From contig CM060883.1 in NCBI GenBank assembly GCA_030762935.1, forward strand, positions 49,913,001-49,977,000: a DNA stretch of 64,000 nt, given 5' to 3'. The DNA comes from Hymenopus coronatus. Lineage: Eukaryota > Arthropoda > Insecta > Mantodea > Hymenopodidae. Of the stretch, positions 12,117-23,462 are shown one piece after another. Under the pieces are notes generated by a model. The model ran no database searches. It had not been told where the DNA came from and saw only the letters and a program-made list of their open reading frames with translations. How positions within the stretch are numbered: position 1 is the first letter of the stretch; each line of letters opens with the position of its first letter. Position numbers and translations under genes: made by a program.

Positions 12117-12463
12117 ATGGCTGCGGACTTAAAACAAGTTCTTGCTCTGTATCTTCTAAAAAAAGAAATGACAGAAATAATCGACAAAGAAGATAGCAGA
12201 ATCTTCGCCGTTGGTGTGCTCGACCTGTGTTCAAGGAGGGTAGCCAATTTGGGGAGTTTCAAACCCTAATCCCGAATATGATGACGGATATCGAATCATA
12301 TTACAGTTACATGCGAATGACACCATCACAGTGTGATGCTCTTTTGCACATCATTGGTCCTCATAATGAGAAACAGTCAGTTCGAAAGTCAATATCTTCA
12401 GCAGAGCACCTTTGTATGAACTTTAAGGTTAGGGGCATAGTTAATATTCAGTCAACAGCATAG
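12117..12463 (+). pseudogene. Harbinger (HARBI1-like) transposase N-terminal fragment
   Basis: An ATG at 12117 opens MAADLKQVLALYLLKKEMTE. After a frameshift and a stop near 12195 the reading continues with RRWCARPVFKEGSQFGEFQT, the hallmark start of Harbinger transposases (RRRW...RP...R..FG.). It then runs SYYSYMRMTPSQCDALLHII and KSISSAEHLCM, which align with the segment preceding the catalytic domain. The whole DDE catalytic part is missing, lost with the internal deletion. The terminal repeats and TAA target duplication support the assignment independently. Confidence 0.82.
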
Positions 12464-13391
12464 ACGAGGTTTTAATTAGGTGGGAAGATTAATCAGGAAT
12501 GAAGGTATAATTTTGGTTGTCCAAGACGTTTCCATTTTCTGTAACGTTTGTACTACAATTATTACACAGTTAAAAAAACATAACATAAAAATCGAATGAT
12601 CCCTTGATGTTGACGCCATCTTTAATAACTTTAACAATGATCTATGAACAACGACCACAGAGTATCGATCAACAGGAATTCTGTGGTAGACGCCCATGCC
12701 GCGCGGTAAAAGTGAAATCCAATTCTACTTTTTTCGCACGGATTTCGTCGCGTCAGTTCTGAATTCATATTGGTGAATCGTTTTGCCGCGCGTGCCGCGT
12801 CGTCAATATCGCTCATTGTGAATCTGACATAACACTTCTACACACGGCAATTGGGAACCGGAAACATAAACAATGCAAAACAAAGAGGAAGTGAAAACTT
12901 ACATTTAAAAACATTACATACTATCCACCAAGAACTTAAAACTCGTGTCTTGTTCAGTTTGGTGTGATCAAGGAGTACATTTTATATACTCTTTTGGTGG
13001 AAACACATGAAAACCAAGTAACCTACGTCATGAGGTGGACGCAAGAAAGCAAGCAGTAGCGTCGGAAAATAAAGAGCCCCCCCGGCCACGATGTTTAAAA
13101 AAAATACGGGACGATTATTGAAATACGGGACAAAATGCGTCCCGTAAATATTTTGTCGGGACAATGGGACACTTAAGCTAAATAAGGGACCATCCCGTAA
13201 AATACCCTACTTCAGTCTAATGTAATGCCTTATTTTTTGTCTACTTATAAGGAAGTAATTAATAGGACCATTTCTGCCTTCTTCTGTTTAACTTGATTAG
13301 CATGAAATAGAGAGAAGGATCAGCTTTTTTTTTTGAAGGATAATCTGCTGCAGAATAGCAAGAGAAAGTCATGGGAGTGGAACACATCAGA

Positions 13392-13518
13392 TTTTTACTT
13401 TCACTATATTGTATATGATACGTAGAAAGAGAAGGTATTGCATTCTCCACTTAAAAATTCGATACCGAGATTTCACCGGAAATACACCTTGAGTCCCCTG
13501 TGTCAAAAAAAAAAAAAA
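13392..13518 (+). repeat. Repeat A, copy 4 (5' part, +)
   Basis: Starts exactly at the 3' end of copy 3, head to tail, and stops in a poly-A run (13505-13520). Confidence 0.75.
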
Positions 13519-13520
13519 AA

Positions 13521-14343
13521 GTGTTCCATTCACATGACTTTTTCTACTTCTCGGCAACAAACTATTATTAAAACACTTACTCTTCTATCTACTTCGAGAT
13601 AAACATTAGCAGAAATTTTCTTATTACTTAATTTCTTGTAAGTAGAAGAGAAACAATGGAATACAATAGGCTAAAGCGATAGTCAAACCTTTTAAAAACT
13701 GGTTGTCATGTGAATGAAATCCGTTTCTTTGCATGGCCAGAAATTGACAAATTCCCTTATGTGAAATGCATTTTAAAACTGAATGCAATAACAATGAATA
13801 TACAAAAAATGGTCAACTCCACGAAAAAAAAATGTGTATGACATAAATTGTGTAGTAAGCTTTTGTCTACCTGTTACGATGTGCCACTTATTCAACATTC
13901 AGCAAAATTCATCCAGAATAAGGAGGCCTTCAAAAGCTATTCTCAGAAAATTTAGGATATACATTTATGTTTCATGTGAATATCTTTAACATACCCATGG
14001 TATTTTAATCAAAATCAAGTCATTTCTAAGAAAATCAAAAATGTTAAAATGTTTTCCATGTAAAGTGATTCTCCCCAAATTTTCCTCAACATCATAGTGT
14101 CGCATCCTTGGAAGATACTAAATCTAAATACAAAGTTTGGTATTTTACCGGCTTCTCGTTTTTTTAATTTCGTGTTCACAGACAAACGGACTCACACCCT
14201 CGCGTGCGCGGGGGCCTTTTTCTAAAAATGTGTTTTTTATACAGGGGATAAGCATGTTTCTTGTGAAATCTCTGTAATGATTTTTTAGTGGAATGCATAC
14301 CTTCTCTATACACTGTATATAATATAGTACGTGGAGAAAGTAA
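13521..14343 (-). repeat. Repeat A, copy 5 (-)
   Basis: Nearly full length in inverse orientation. It begins with the reverse complement of the 3' tail (GTGTTCCATTCACATGAC) and ends with the terminal hairpin near 14300-14343. Confidence 0.85.
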
Positions 14344-14640
14344 AAAGCATTTTAAAGAAAAAGTATTTGTGTGTCAGTGTCTGTGAACACGATAACTCAA
14401 TAAGGAGAAGCTGTTAAAATACCAAATACCAAACCAAAATATACGATATTTTAATCAAAATCGTTAGAGCAACTTTTGAGAACACTAACATTTTCGAAAT
14501 TTTTCTATATAAAGGTTAGTTTGTAGTGGGAGGATTTTCTTGAAAACCTTCGTGTCGCATCCTTGGAAGGTACTAAACATAAATACCAAGTTTTGTTTTT
14601 GAGCAATGCTGTCCAAAGACATGCTATTTAACTTCTTACA
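14344..14640. repeat. Repeat A, copy 6 (two opposed fragments)
   Basis: A short + fragment (14344-14430) abuts a - fragment (14430-14640). It looks like a rearranged or internally inverted copy. Confidence 0.6.
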
Positions 14641-15135
14641 TCTTATAAAAGTATACCTATATTGTGATGTAAGAATTATGTATAAAGTATTTAGAGTTAG
14701 TTTAAACTTTACACTTTGATATTATTTGTGTACAATAACCTCCTGTTGGAGGAAGAACACTCTTTTTTCAATTTCTGCATCATTGTCATAACTCATAAGT
14801 AAATATATTATAACTATTTCTAAACGTATTCTTCTTTGGTGCATTCATTAAGAGAAAACTAAGTCCATTTATAACATTGACTCATTAGCACGTTTAATGT
14901 GGAATAGTTTTATAATTTTTAATATAATTCAAACGTATTTGTAACTTTTGAATTTATTTCTTGTGTTTACTTATAGAGTTAAAAAGAATTCTCTTTACCA
15001 GCAAACACTGAAGATTATCTAAATGTTACTTTATACTGTACATAGTACCTTATTCAGTATTACCAATATGAATGCCAAAAATGTGTTTGAGAAGTATTAA
15101 GCATGATAATTAATCCTTGATTTCTTTGTTCACAG
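14641..15135. other. Probable intron of the upstream odorant receptor
   Basis: AT-rich and featureless. It ends in a good splice acceptor (TTTCTTTGTTCACAG) at 15135. Confidence 0.5.
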
Positions 15136-15244
15136 CTTCCTGTGCAGAGTGTCAAATTTATGTCCTCTATATTATTTTTATTTTCTGATGTTACAATCAT
15201 GGCATTGTTCTCTTGGTGCACTAAATTTGGCCACATTTACTTCA
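15136..15244 (+). CDS. Odorant receptor exon (upstream paralogue)
   Basis: An exon of a second 7tm_6 odorant receptor gene. After the acceptor TTTCTTTGTTCACAG it encodes LPVQSVKFMSSILFLFSDVT and then IMALFSWCTKFGHIYF, ending at a strong donor GTAAGT (15245). It matches in position and sequence the third exon of the complete receptor downstream (39157-39261: VPAQSLKFVSSLVF...). This stretch is the transmembrane segment 6 region, preceding intracellular/extracellular elements of the conserved C-terminus. The exon ends in phase 1, whereas its counterpart ends in phase 0; this may be a divergent boundary or a sign of decay. No first or second exon was found in the 15 kb to the left, and no exon 4 between here and 23400, so the gene may be a pseudogene or may extend out of the window. 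Confidence 0.65.
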
Positions 15245-15278
15245 GTAAGTTGTGTTGATTTTGTTTACTTTATTATTA

Positions 15279-16372
15279 GCTGTCCATCCTTACTTCACCG
15301 GCGATGTAAACAGATCAGAATGTATTCTTCCGCGAATGCACGTGCATACAACACGTGGTGTTAAGCTGGTTGGTTCATCTTCCGTAAAACTGTAAAACCG
15401 CGTACCTAGGTTTGGCAGGAAAAGAAATAGCTACCTACTTTTATTGTCTATGGGCCTATGTATAATAAATAAAACATATAGGCGAATCGCTATATATTCA
15501 GTACAAAATGTAAAATTCTCCCGTAAAGTTATAAAATGCAGCAATGACGGGTTGAAAGTTTGCTGAAGTATTGCATACAAATATTACTCCAACAGTTTTT
15601 TGCGAATTTTAACATTCACATATGCACAACCATACACTACACATTTCTTTAATACACTACCATAATACAGTGACTTGCCAGAAGAGATCATTTGAAGATG
15701 GAAGAGGTCACGCAGAGAAAGATACGAGTCATTTTCGCAGTTGCAATCTGTCTGAATTATCATCGAGAATAATAATTAGAGGGCCAACAACAATGTCCAC
15801 CATTCCCTCCAAATTTTACTTTGTTTACTCTTCCCGAACAATGTGTAACACACATTCACTGCTTTTTTCGGCTGTCACTTGGTGAAAAGCTGCTTGCACA
15901 AGATGTCGCACCTAGGCTAATTTAAAAGTTTTGTTCACTTTTTGCTGTTCGGAAACCCAATAAATTCTACCGTTAAGCTAAGAATATTATTTAATATCAA
16001 AACTAAGGTACTTTTCACAAAATATATTATATAGACTAGGAATAATTAGTTGCTTGCTTATGTTTCAATACACTGGTATTACATGTTTCCGCCATTACTT
16101 TCTTACTAGAAGTAGCCGTTGAATTGCACAACGGATATGCATTGTTATATAAAGAAATAATAATTAAATGATCAGTAAATGTTGTTAATTATTCATAATA
16201 TATTATTTAGGCAATTTTGCATTGTTTAATATGATAATTCTATGCTTATTCGGCAATTTATGAGGAACTATTATGTGAGGCAGAAAAGTAGTAAAACGTT
16301 CAGCAACCAATCATAGCTATTGTAACCTGCTGCTTTTGTTTATATTACCGGTGAAGTAAGACTGGGCGGAGA
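15279..16372. mobile_element. MITE B, copy 2
   Basis: Ends TCCATCCTTACTTCACCGGC and the inverted CCGGTGAAGTAAGACTGGGC. The interior is shared with copy 1 (7637-8600). It lies about 35 bp after the splice donor of the odorant receptor exon. Confidence 0.7.
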
Positions 16373-17258
16373 GTAGGTGTATTGTTCAATAAGTTTATAC
16401 TTCATAGCTTAATTGTTGTTGACCAAATAGGCAATTAGGCAATATTTGTTAAAACCTGGTGCATTGTTAGGATTGCAGTTATATTATTCACGCAGGTGAG
16501 GAAGTTATAATCTCACTAAGGAGCGTGTTCTTGCCACTGTTCCCTATTCAAGCAACTTTTTGTGTACGGAAGCCTAACATATCCGGTATAAACTTAGTAC
16601 ATTCCAGTATTTACGAACCTAAACTAAAAAGTGAAAACTGGCAATAGGTTTTAAGTAAATTAGAAACTGGCTAAAGCTGAAGGCAAGAATGAATTATTTC
16701 ATTCCGCGACAGGATCGCAGAGATTCCAACATTTTAACGCGTTTGTACGTCTAACCTATAGAATAGACCAAAAGAAAACACATGTGTACAGAGATATAAA
16801 TGATGAAGGCAACAGGGCAATAAATTCCTTTTTTCTCACCAGTTTTCAGAATCGGAAGAGAATGTCCGATGATGACCTGTGCATATATGTCAGAACAATT
16901 AGAGATGTACTCCGCTAAAATCTAATGAAAGTATCATCAATATACTGGGAGCTGGCAACGTTATTTATACGTAAAAGTGACTTTGCATTATGAGGCGTTA
17001 AGGTTGTGGGGTTGGGTTAGATATCTTTCGCAAATCATTAGTCACCACTTTAAGTTGGATAGACTGATTGGGTTAGACACCTTTACAGTCCTAGTTACCA
17101 CAATTACTAAATGTTACACTTTCCCATTATTTTATTTGAGAATGGTTAATAATGAACCTTGGTAACATCAGAGAGCATACTTATCGCACGAACGTATACA
17201 AAGATTAGGCTAGCTCAGCTTCCAGCATATCTTTGGCCAAGTATGTCACACTCTGTGT
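16373..17258. other. No recognisable feature
   Basis: AT-rich sequence between MITE B and the hAT element. No coding or RNA signature was found. Confidence 0.45.
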
Positions 17259-17266
17259 CACTACTG

Positions 17267-19757
17267 CAGTGTTTCTCAACCTTTTGAAGTTCACGGCACC
17301 CTTGGGAATAACATTAAACACTAGGGGCACCCCTCCTTGAATTAAAAGAAAATTAAGCTTAATATGTTAATTTATTGAAATATTATATAATAATAACGTA
17401 CACCATAACATAATACAGTAAACTTTACTACAATCACTGAGTAAAAATACATCAATAAATTTTGTTCGATTAATGATTAATGTGAAACTTGTTATTGATG
17501 CTTAGAGCACAGATATGTGATGTCGGGTCTTACAGTTGACAGTGAAACACGCAAATCATCCTCAAGGTTATTCAGTCTATTTCTTGCTTTGCATTTTATT
17601 GTCACCATAGCAGAGAAGGCTTGTTCGCATAGATAGGATGTTGAAAAGGGCAAAAGTGCGTTAATTGCTTTCTTCATTAGGTTAGGGTACTCCTCTCTCC
17701 GTTGAAGCCAAAAACTTGCCACCGACGCCTCACTCTTGGTGAACTTACCTTTGAGTGTGGAATCAGCGCAAAGATCAATAAATTCATCTCGTTCGCAAGC
17801 AGTGAAATCTATTTCCTCTGCACTATCTACGAAATCAAATGGTGAGACAACCCAATCGAGATTCGTAGTGGAAATAGTTGGAAAGTACGCATCTATTGCA
17901 TCTTGCAATTTTGATAAGTGATCACAAATGCGGTCTTTCAGTTTACCCAGATCTTTATCTCCTGCCACATTAAGAAGAGATGGAAAGTTCGACAAATCTC
18001 CTTTTTGAACTGCAGACTTCCAAGAACTAAGTTTTCTTTTAAAACCTTTCATTTTATTGGTTGAGGAGATTATTGTTTCATGTCGACCCTGTATCGAAAC
18101 ATTCAGTTCATTCAGCTTATGAAAAATATCTGCCAGATACGACAGTTCAAAACACCAAGAATCACTTAGTAAGAGCTCATGAAATGTGTCTTGATTTTCA
18201 TCCTTAAAAAAAGTTTTTAGCTGTTCTTTAAGTTCGAAAAACCGGTTCAATACACGACCCCGCGACAACCACCTTACTTCTGTGTGAAGTAACCAAGAGG
18301 TATGAGCTGCATCCGTTGCGCTACATAACTGTTCAAAAATTCTGCACTTTAAAGGTCGAGACTTCATATAGTTCATCATTTTCACAACTTGGTTAAACAC
18401 TTCAGCAAAATCTTTATTACACGCTTTCACGACTAATGTCTCTCTATGCAGAAAGCAGTGAGTTATAATAATGGATGGATTTTCATTGAGAGCTCTGGCA
18501 GTAAAACCTTTAATTTTCCCAGACATAGATGGTGCACCATCTGTACATATACCACAACAGTCTTTCCATGAAAGATCATGGTCATTGAGATAGGAATTAA
18601 TAAAACGAAAATATCATGGCCTGTGGTTGTAGTCTCCAGCGGTCTACAGAACAGAAACTGTTCACTAATATCTTTTTCATCAATATATCTGATAAAACCA
18701 AGGAGTTGCGGTTTGCCACCAATATCGAGACTCTCATCTACTTGCAAAGCAAATGTTCTATAAGTTTTTATTTTCTCCGTGACTTGTTCGTTGATATTGC
18801 ATGACATTTCAGATATCCTGCGGCTGATTGTGTTGTTGGACAGAGGAACTTTCGAAATTTGATTAGCTGCTCCTTCGCCAAGTATTGTTGAAACTATAAC
18901 TTGACATGCAGGGCCAATGATTTCCTCTCCAAGAGTATGAGGTTTCTTTTTTTTTTAGCTATCAGTTCTACTACTTTAAATGAGGCTTCAAGAGCAGTAT
19001 CACCTATGGTCATTCTCTTTACCATTCGCACAGCTGCTTTCTTCTCACCTTCTAATATATGTGAAAAATACATTAAACTTTTCTGTGACACACTAGGATG
19101 CTTTGTTGTAAGATGCCGCTTCAGTTTGCTAGGTACCATGGCCTCGTTGCTAAGTGTTTCGCCACAAACTAAACACACAGGGATAGTGTTTTCCTCGTTG
19201 TTATTCCACTTAAATCCATACGCTAAGTAACTGTCCTGGTATGTTCTTTTCTTTCGTTTGTCTTCTTTATGTGGTGAATTCGACGGTCCGGGAGAAACTG
19301 TAAGATTTGGCTTCTTAAAGCAAGCAGTAGGAGCCGACTGTTCACTTTCACTGTCCTGGCGTTTACGTTTAACAATGAACTTATCCATAGCTAAACACTG
19401 TGAATCAACGCGAGGAAGACAACTGAAAGCGCCAAGCGGTGTACACTTTTATATATTCATGTCGAAGTCTCGGGAATGTTCGTGAGGAAGCGAGTAGTCT
19501 CGGGAATGTTCGGCAGGGTATAGCTGTAATGCCATCTGTGAGATACTAGTATAACTGAATTATTGAAATGAGTCGACCACTATCACCATCTGCCGTGCAT
19601 GAGAGTAATTGATTTGACTTATTTTATTTCAAGACCTAACAAGACTTAAGGCTTCAGTAGAAGGTATTTTTTTTTGTTTATCTCAATATCTCGCCTCACC
19701 CCTTAGCCAATCACACGGCACCCTAGGGTGCCGGGGCACAGCGGTTGGGAACCGTTG
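17267..19757 (-). mobile_element. Buster-like hAT transposon, nearly complete
   Basis: Imperfect terminal repeats CAGTGTTTCTCAACC (17267-17281) and, read inward from 19757, CAACGGTTCCCAACC (11 of 15 identical). The flanking 8-bp duplications are CACTACTG (17259-17266) and CACTAGTG (19758-19765), 7 of 8 identical, with the central TA expected of the Buster group. The transposase occupies 17492-19388 on the - strand. Confidence 0.88.
17492..19388 (-). pseudogene. hAT (ZBED5-like) transposase with two single-base frameshifts
   Basis: Read on the - strand from MDKFIVKRKRQDSESEQ (19388). A BED zinc finger follows (CLVCGETLSNEAMVPSKLKR then HLTTKHP: C-x2-C and H-x4-H). The catalytic core includes FALQVDESLDIGGKPQLLGF, with the first acidic residue, and CTDGAPSMSGKIKGF, with the second. 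Next are HCFLHRETL and the helical insertion. The C-terminus has the dimerisation motif LLPFSTSYLCEQAFSAM (17492-17700). The reading frame breaks only twice: in a homopolymer run at about 18947-18956 and by one missing base near 18607. Otherwise about 630 codons are open. ZBED5-like host proteins derive from this family, but the terminal repeats and target duplications show that this is a transposon. Confidence 0.87.
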
Positions 19758-19765
19758 CACTAGTG

Positions 19766-21347
19766 TTATGAAGTTAGAGACCGACGCTTGAATCATTTTC
19801 GTTTTTAACATACACTGTGGTTCTCTTGGGTTCAAGGAAGCTAATTAACGCAATACGAACCATACTTCCTTTACCATAACAAAAGCATCTGATGTTTTAT
19901 AATAATCAAAAACATTTGTGCACGGATGCGTCCTCTTGAAAAGTTCATTGTGGACATTGCATATATCGGCCCACTCTCCTATTGAGAAGTTTCCAACTTC
20001 ACCTAGAATTTGCAGAGAATGTCATCAAGTATAAAGGATCATACTTCGCCATTTTCACATGGACCCGATTATTTGCACTGCGCTGACTCCAACACACCAA
20101 GACGGATGCATTACCTCCTAAGGTTCTATGGAGCAGGAACACTCTGATACAAATCTCCGAATCGGACTCGGAAGAAAAAGGTAACTTTGAATCGACCTAA
20201 TATACAACGTTGCCTTTACCCAGCGGATTTACTGATGTAAAATGCATATATTGTAAATAACATAAACTTTTATTGCCTCATATGACGTCTAACTTGCCGA
20301 AGGCCTAGCTTTAACTTCAGGCTAACTTTGATATCCATCACTGCATTCGGTCTGCGATGTTGCATCGGAAGTGGGAGTTTCTCTACATGGAGCTGTGATT
20401 CTGCCTACTCCAGATAACGTTTATTACAGCTCCTTGGGATTTCTGCTATCATTCAAACATTTGCTTATTTTCTTTTATCCATCACTTCCTGTCGCGATCA
20501 TGACGTTGCGCCTCCACCTAAAGCCCCATCCACTGTTGAGAGGTTTTACTGAGACCTTTGGGAACTGGCGAATCTACTTTTCCGGTTCTCTCTCACAATT
20601 GCATTTATCTGTTCACCCTACAAATCTTGCACACTGTTTCTCATTAAAATTTTGCTTAATGACAGGTAGTCTAATGATTTTCTTACTATGAGCTTGCTTT
20701 TATACCATGTTTCCCCTTCACTTGTACGAAGTGATTTGGAATACGTATTTATTCAACCCTAGCTATTTTCTATGGCAACATTATAAAAGTTGTTTACTAA
20801 ATGATAAACAATCATAATTCTGTCATTACTTTACCTACTAGATGTTGTATTTTCTAGTCTTCTTCCCAACCGAGACCTTGTCGCACCGACGAATGCTAAC
20901 TGTTCATGCAAACAGAGGTACGCTTCATGTTTGTGACGCCCCTTAACGATTGAAATCTAGTCGTTTATAAACAAATGCGTGCTAGAGCTCAACGCATTAT
21001 TGCCAGCTAGAAGAAATTCTAGAATCGATTTGTAAAGCCTTTAATCACTTCATGCCTTCGTTTGCGAATAGGAATAAGGTTTGCGGTGTGGGTGGTAAAA
21101 TGAACCTTTATAATACCCTGCCTTAAGGTATATTTTGACATCATCGTGTATGTAATTCGCATCGCTAACGATCTCGGTAATCACTTCGCAGCTGTCCCAA
21201 GTCATCTAATTATCACTAAGTTATTCGGGTAGAATCTCATAAATTGTATTTTAAATCTTTAATCGTAATTGTTAAAACGTAGTTTCGACGATCAGGAGCT
21301 GAGGCATTCCATACAATCCTCTAGGCTTCAGACCTTTGAGAGGAGTC
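19766..21347. other. No recognisable feature
   Basis: About 1.6 kb without coding or repeat signature that I recognise. Several open frames on + (for example 20371-20691) lack any family resemblance. Probably intron of the upstream receptor gene. Confidence 0.45.
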
Positions 21348-21605
21348 GTCCTCCATGGTCTAGGGGTAACATGCTAGCATCTAGTCCTCAAGCTCACGGG
21401 TTCGAGCGTAAAAATCCTCAGCATGGTCTTCTTTAGAAGAGAAGTAAAGTCGTTGGCCCCATGGCGTAGATTTACGGCACGTTAAAAAACCTCAAGCATA
21501 ACAAAGAGGGCTCTGAGCAAAATTATGCGGACTTTCACGCCCAATATAGAATGGGATGCTGAGAACCACAGCACATAAAGAACGTCCAAAATAAGACTCA
21601 ATTTA
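21348..21605 (+). mobile_element. tRNA-derived SINE, family alpha (+), diverged
   Basis: Head CGTCCTCCATGGTCTAGGGG with the body TAGATTTACGGCACGTTAAA and TTTCACGCCCAATATAGAAT. The B box is partly deleted. An older copy than those at 39525 or 44606. Confidence 0.8.
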
Positions 21606-21713
21606 ATTTATCTTTGACCGGATAGTGCTAATGCCTTAATAGTGCACTGACTACTTCTAGATAGCCAGTTTTTTCTCTTGTAGGTCCGTAACCTTAAAGG
21701 AGAATCGAACTAA

Positions 21714-22570
21714 ACAGATCTGATGTGTTAAATTCACTTAGTTTTCTCTAGCTGTTCAATATACAAACTATTCTTACTAAATATTGTTATTTTATCTACA
21801 GCATATTAATCGAGATAAATATTAGCAGAATTGTTCTCATTACTTGCTTTCTTGTAAGTAGAAGGGAAATTAGTGAATACATTAGGTTAAGCAATATTCA
21901 AAATTTTTAAAAGCTGGTCGCTATATGAAACAATTGAGGTTCAATTTACTTTGCATGGTACCGTTAGAGAATAGTTAGATATTTTAAAATTGAAACCAAT
22001 AACAAGGAATATTTCGAAAATGATCAACCCTACCAGAAAAGTGGATATGTTACAAATTATCTGGTTTAACGATATCTACACTTTTTTGTGTAGTAAGTTT
22101 TTGTCTATCTCTTACAGTTCAACCGTTATGCAACATTCTGCTAAATTCGTCCAAACTAAAGAGGTCTTCAGAGGCTAGTCCCAGAAAATTCAAAATATAC
22201 ATTTTATTTGTAATGTAAATAATTTTAATATACGATATTTTAAACAAAATCGTTACAGCTATTTTTGATAAAATCAACATTTCCAAAGGTTTTCCCATGT
22301 AAGGGAAAATTGAAAATCTTCTGTCGCATCCTTGAAAGATACATAACATAAATGCCAAATTAAGTAATTAACGGTTTTTTCGTTTTTCAGCTATGCTGTC
22401 CACAGACACACACATGCGTGGACCTTTTTCTAAAAATGCTTTTTTAGTCTAAGGGGACCTCAAAACATATTTATGGTGAAATCTCGACATCCAATTTTTG
22501 GGTGGAATACAATGCCTTCTCTAACTACTATGTGCATTGAATTTACATACGAACTAGAGAAAGTAATACA
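21714..22570 (-). repeat. Repeat A, copy 8 (-)
   Basis: Begins with the reverse complement of the 3' tail (GATCTGATGTGTTAAATTCA) and ends with the terminal hairpin near 22520-22566. Confidence 0.82.
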
Positions 22571-23399
22571 GTATTATAACAAAGCAATACACAGGAGAGA
22601 AAATTTGATATGAATGGCAAAAATGGTAGTTTTACGAAAAATAGAAAACCGAGACTTATCTTTTTTCGAATTGCCTAGATATCTGTGAGATTTTACTTTA
22701 CTAGGACCACTGGAACTTGGCAATACAGAACTGTTGTGTATATGCGAGGCAGTCGTGTACAGCAAGATCAACGATTTTTAATATTGTTTCATCAAAGCAT
22801 ACTTGGTTTGAATTGCTTAAAACTAAACAACACAGCAATATTATGGAAGCAGTTTATTATTATACCTACAGGTGTACTTAAGTTTTGTCTGTAATTTTTA
22901 TCAACAACTGCACGTACTCTACTTATAGCCCAAATACAGAATAGTCTTTTTTTTTTTTTTTTTTAATTCACTCGTACTTGAGAACATATTATACAATCGA
23001 ACTATTTTTTGTTGATGAACATTTGCTGTATGCTATATTTATTGAACATAGATTGCTACCAGCTGTGTGTGAAACGTCTTGAATCTGTAGTTTATTGTTG
23101 TATACATGTTCTTATGCAATACTATTGGTAAAGAATTAAATAGATTACCAATTATCCACCCGTCCCTCCCTCCCGCCCTCTATCCACCCATCCATCCGTC
23201 CGTCCATTTATCCCGGATTCCTCTCCCTCGTTTCAGGCAACATCTGATGCCACAGTATTGCCTACTATGCAGATTCTTTGTAAAGAGAATCAGTCATACT
23301 TCAAAATTAGCTTCTGAATAACTGAGAATAGGCTTTTTACATGATATGCACAGATAGATTTTGTGATCAATTATAAACATAAATGTATTTTTTTTTCAG
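22571..23399. other. Probable last intron of the upstream odorant receptor
   Basis: Contains a poly-T run (22948-22964) and a CCAT/CCGT-rich low-complexity tract (23155-23210). It ends in the acceptor TTTTTTTTCAG at 23399. Confidence 0.45.
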
Positions 23400-23462
23400 G
23401 TGATGAAAGCATCCTACTCGTACTTTACGGTGCTACAACGCGTGTATGCAGAGGAAGAATAA
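23400..23462 (+). CDS. Odorant receptor last exon (upstream paralogue)
   Basis: After a pyrimidine-rich acceptor (ATTTTTTTTTCAG) the exon encodes VMKASYSYFTVLQRVYAEEE and a TAA stop. This is the conserved C-terminal signature of insect 7tm_6 odorant receptors ((V/I)(M/L)(K/R)xSYSYFxVL). It corresponds to the last exon of the complete receptor (46481-46552: IMRLSYSNYALL...). Together with the exon at 15136 it indicates a second receptor gene in the same orientation, upstream of the complete one. The exon before it (the LTAGKF-type exon) was not found between the two, so the gene's integrity is doubtful. Confidence 0.75.
   Translation: MMKASYSYFTVLQRVYAEEE

Larger units (their letters stand above)
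11699..12829 (+). mobile_element. PIF/Harbinger element, internally deleted, with nested SINE
   Basis: Terminal inverted repeats TGCCAGATTCACAA (11699-11712) and its counterpart TGTCAGATTCACAA read inward from 12829 match at 13 of 14 positions. They are flanked by the 3-bp target TAA (11696-11698 and 12830-12832) typical of Harbinger. The element keeps only the transposase N-terminus and carries a SINE (11787-12060). It is nested in the hAT element. Confidence 0.85.
8650..13209 (-). mobile_element. hAT DNA transposon with nested insertions
   Basis: The left end TAGGCTGACTAGATTTCC is followed by AAAATACGGGACAC. The right end has the matching CCCGTA/CGGGAC-rich block (13105-13205) and stops at ATACCCTA. 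Putative 8-bp duplications CTTTAGCC (8642-8649) and CTTCAGTC (13210-13217) match at 6 of 8 positions, and the flanks rejoin into repeat A. The transposase remnant is on the - strand (9927-11681). The element contains repeat A copy 7 (about 8788-9652) and a Harbinger element (11699-12829). Its right subterminal region (12833-13080) has no recognisable feature. Confidence 0.75.
6685..13395 (+). repeat. Repeat A, copy 3 (+), spread over 6.7 kb by nested insertions
   Basis: Repeat A segments occur in the correct order at about 6685-6926, 7276-7636, 8601-8649 and 13210-13395. They are separated by a SINE (6927-7275), a MITE (about 7637-8600) and a hAT element (8650-13209). Joining the four segments in order follows the consensus seen in uninterrupted copies. 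Confidence 0.85.
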
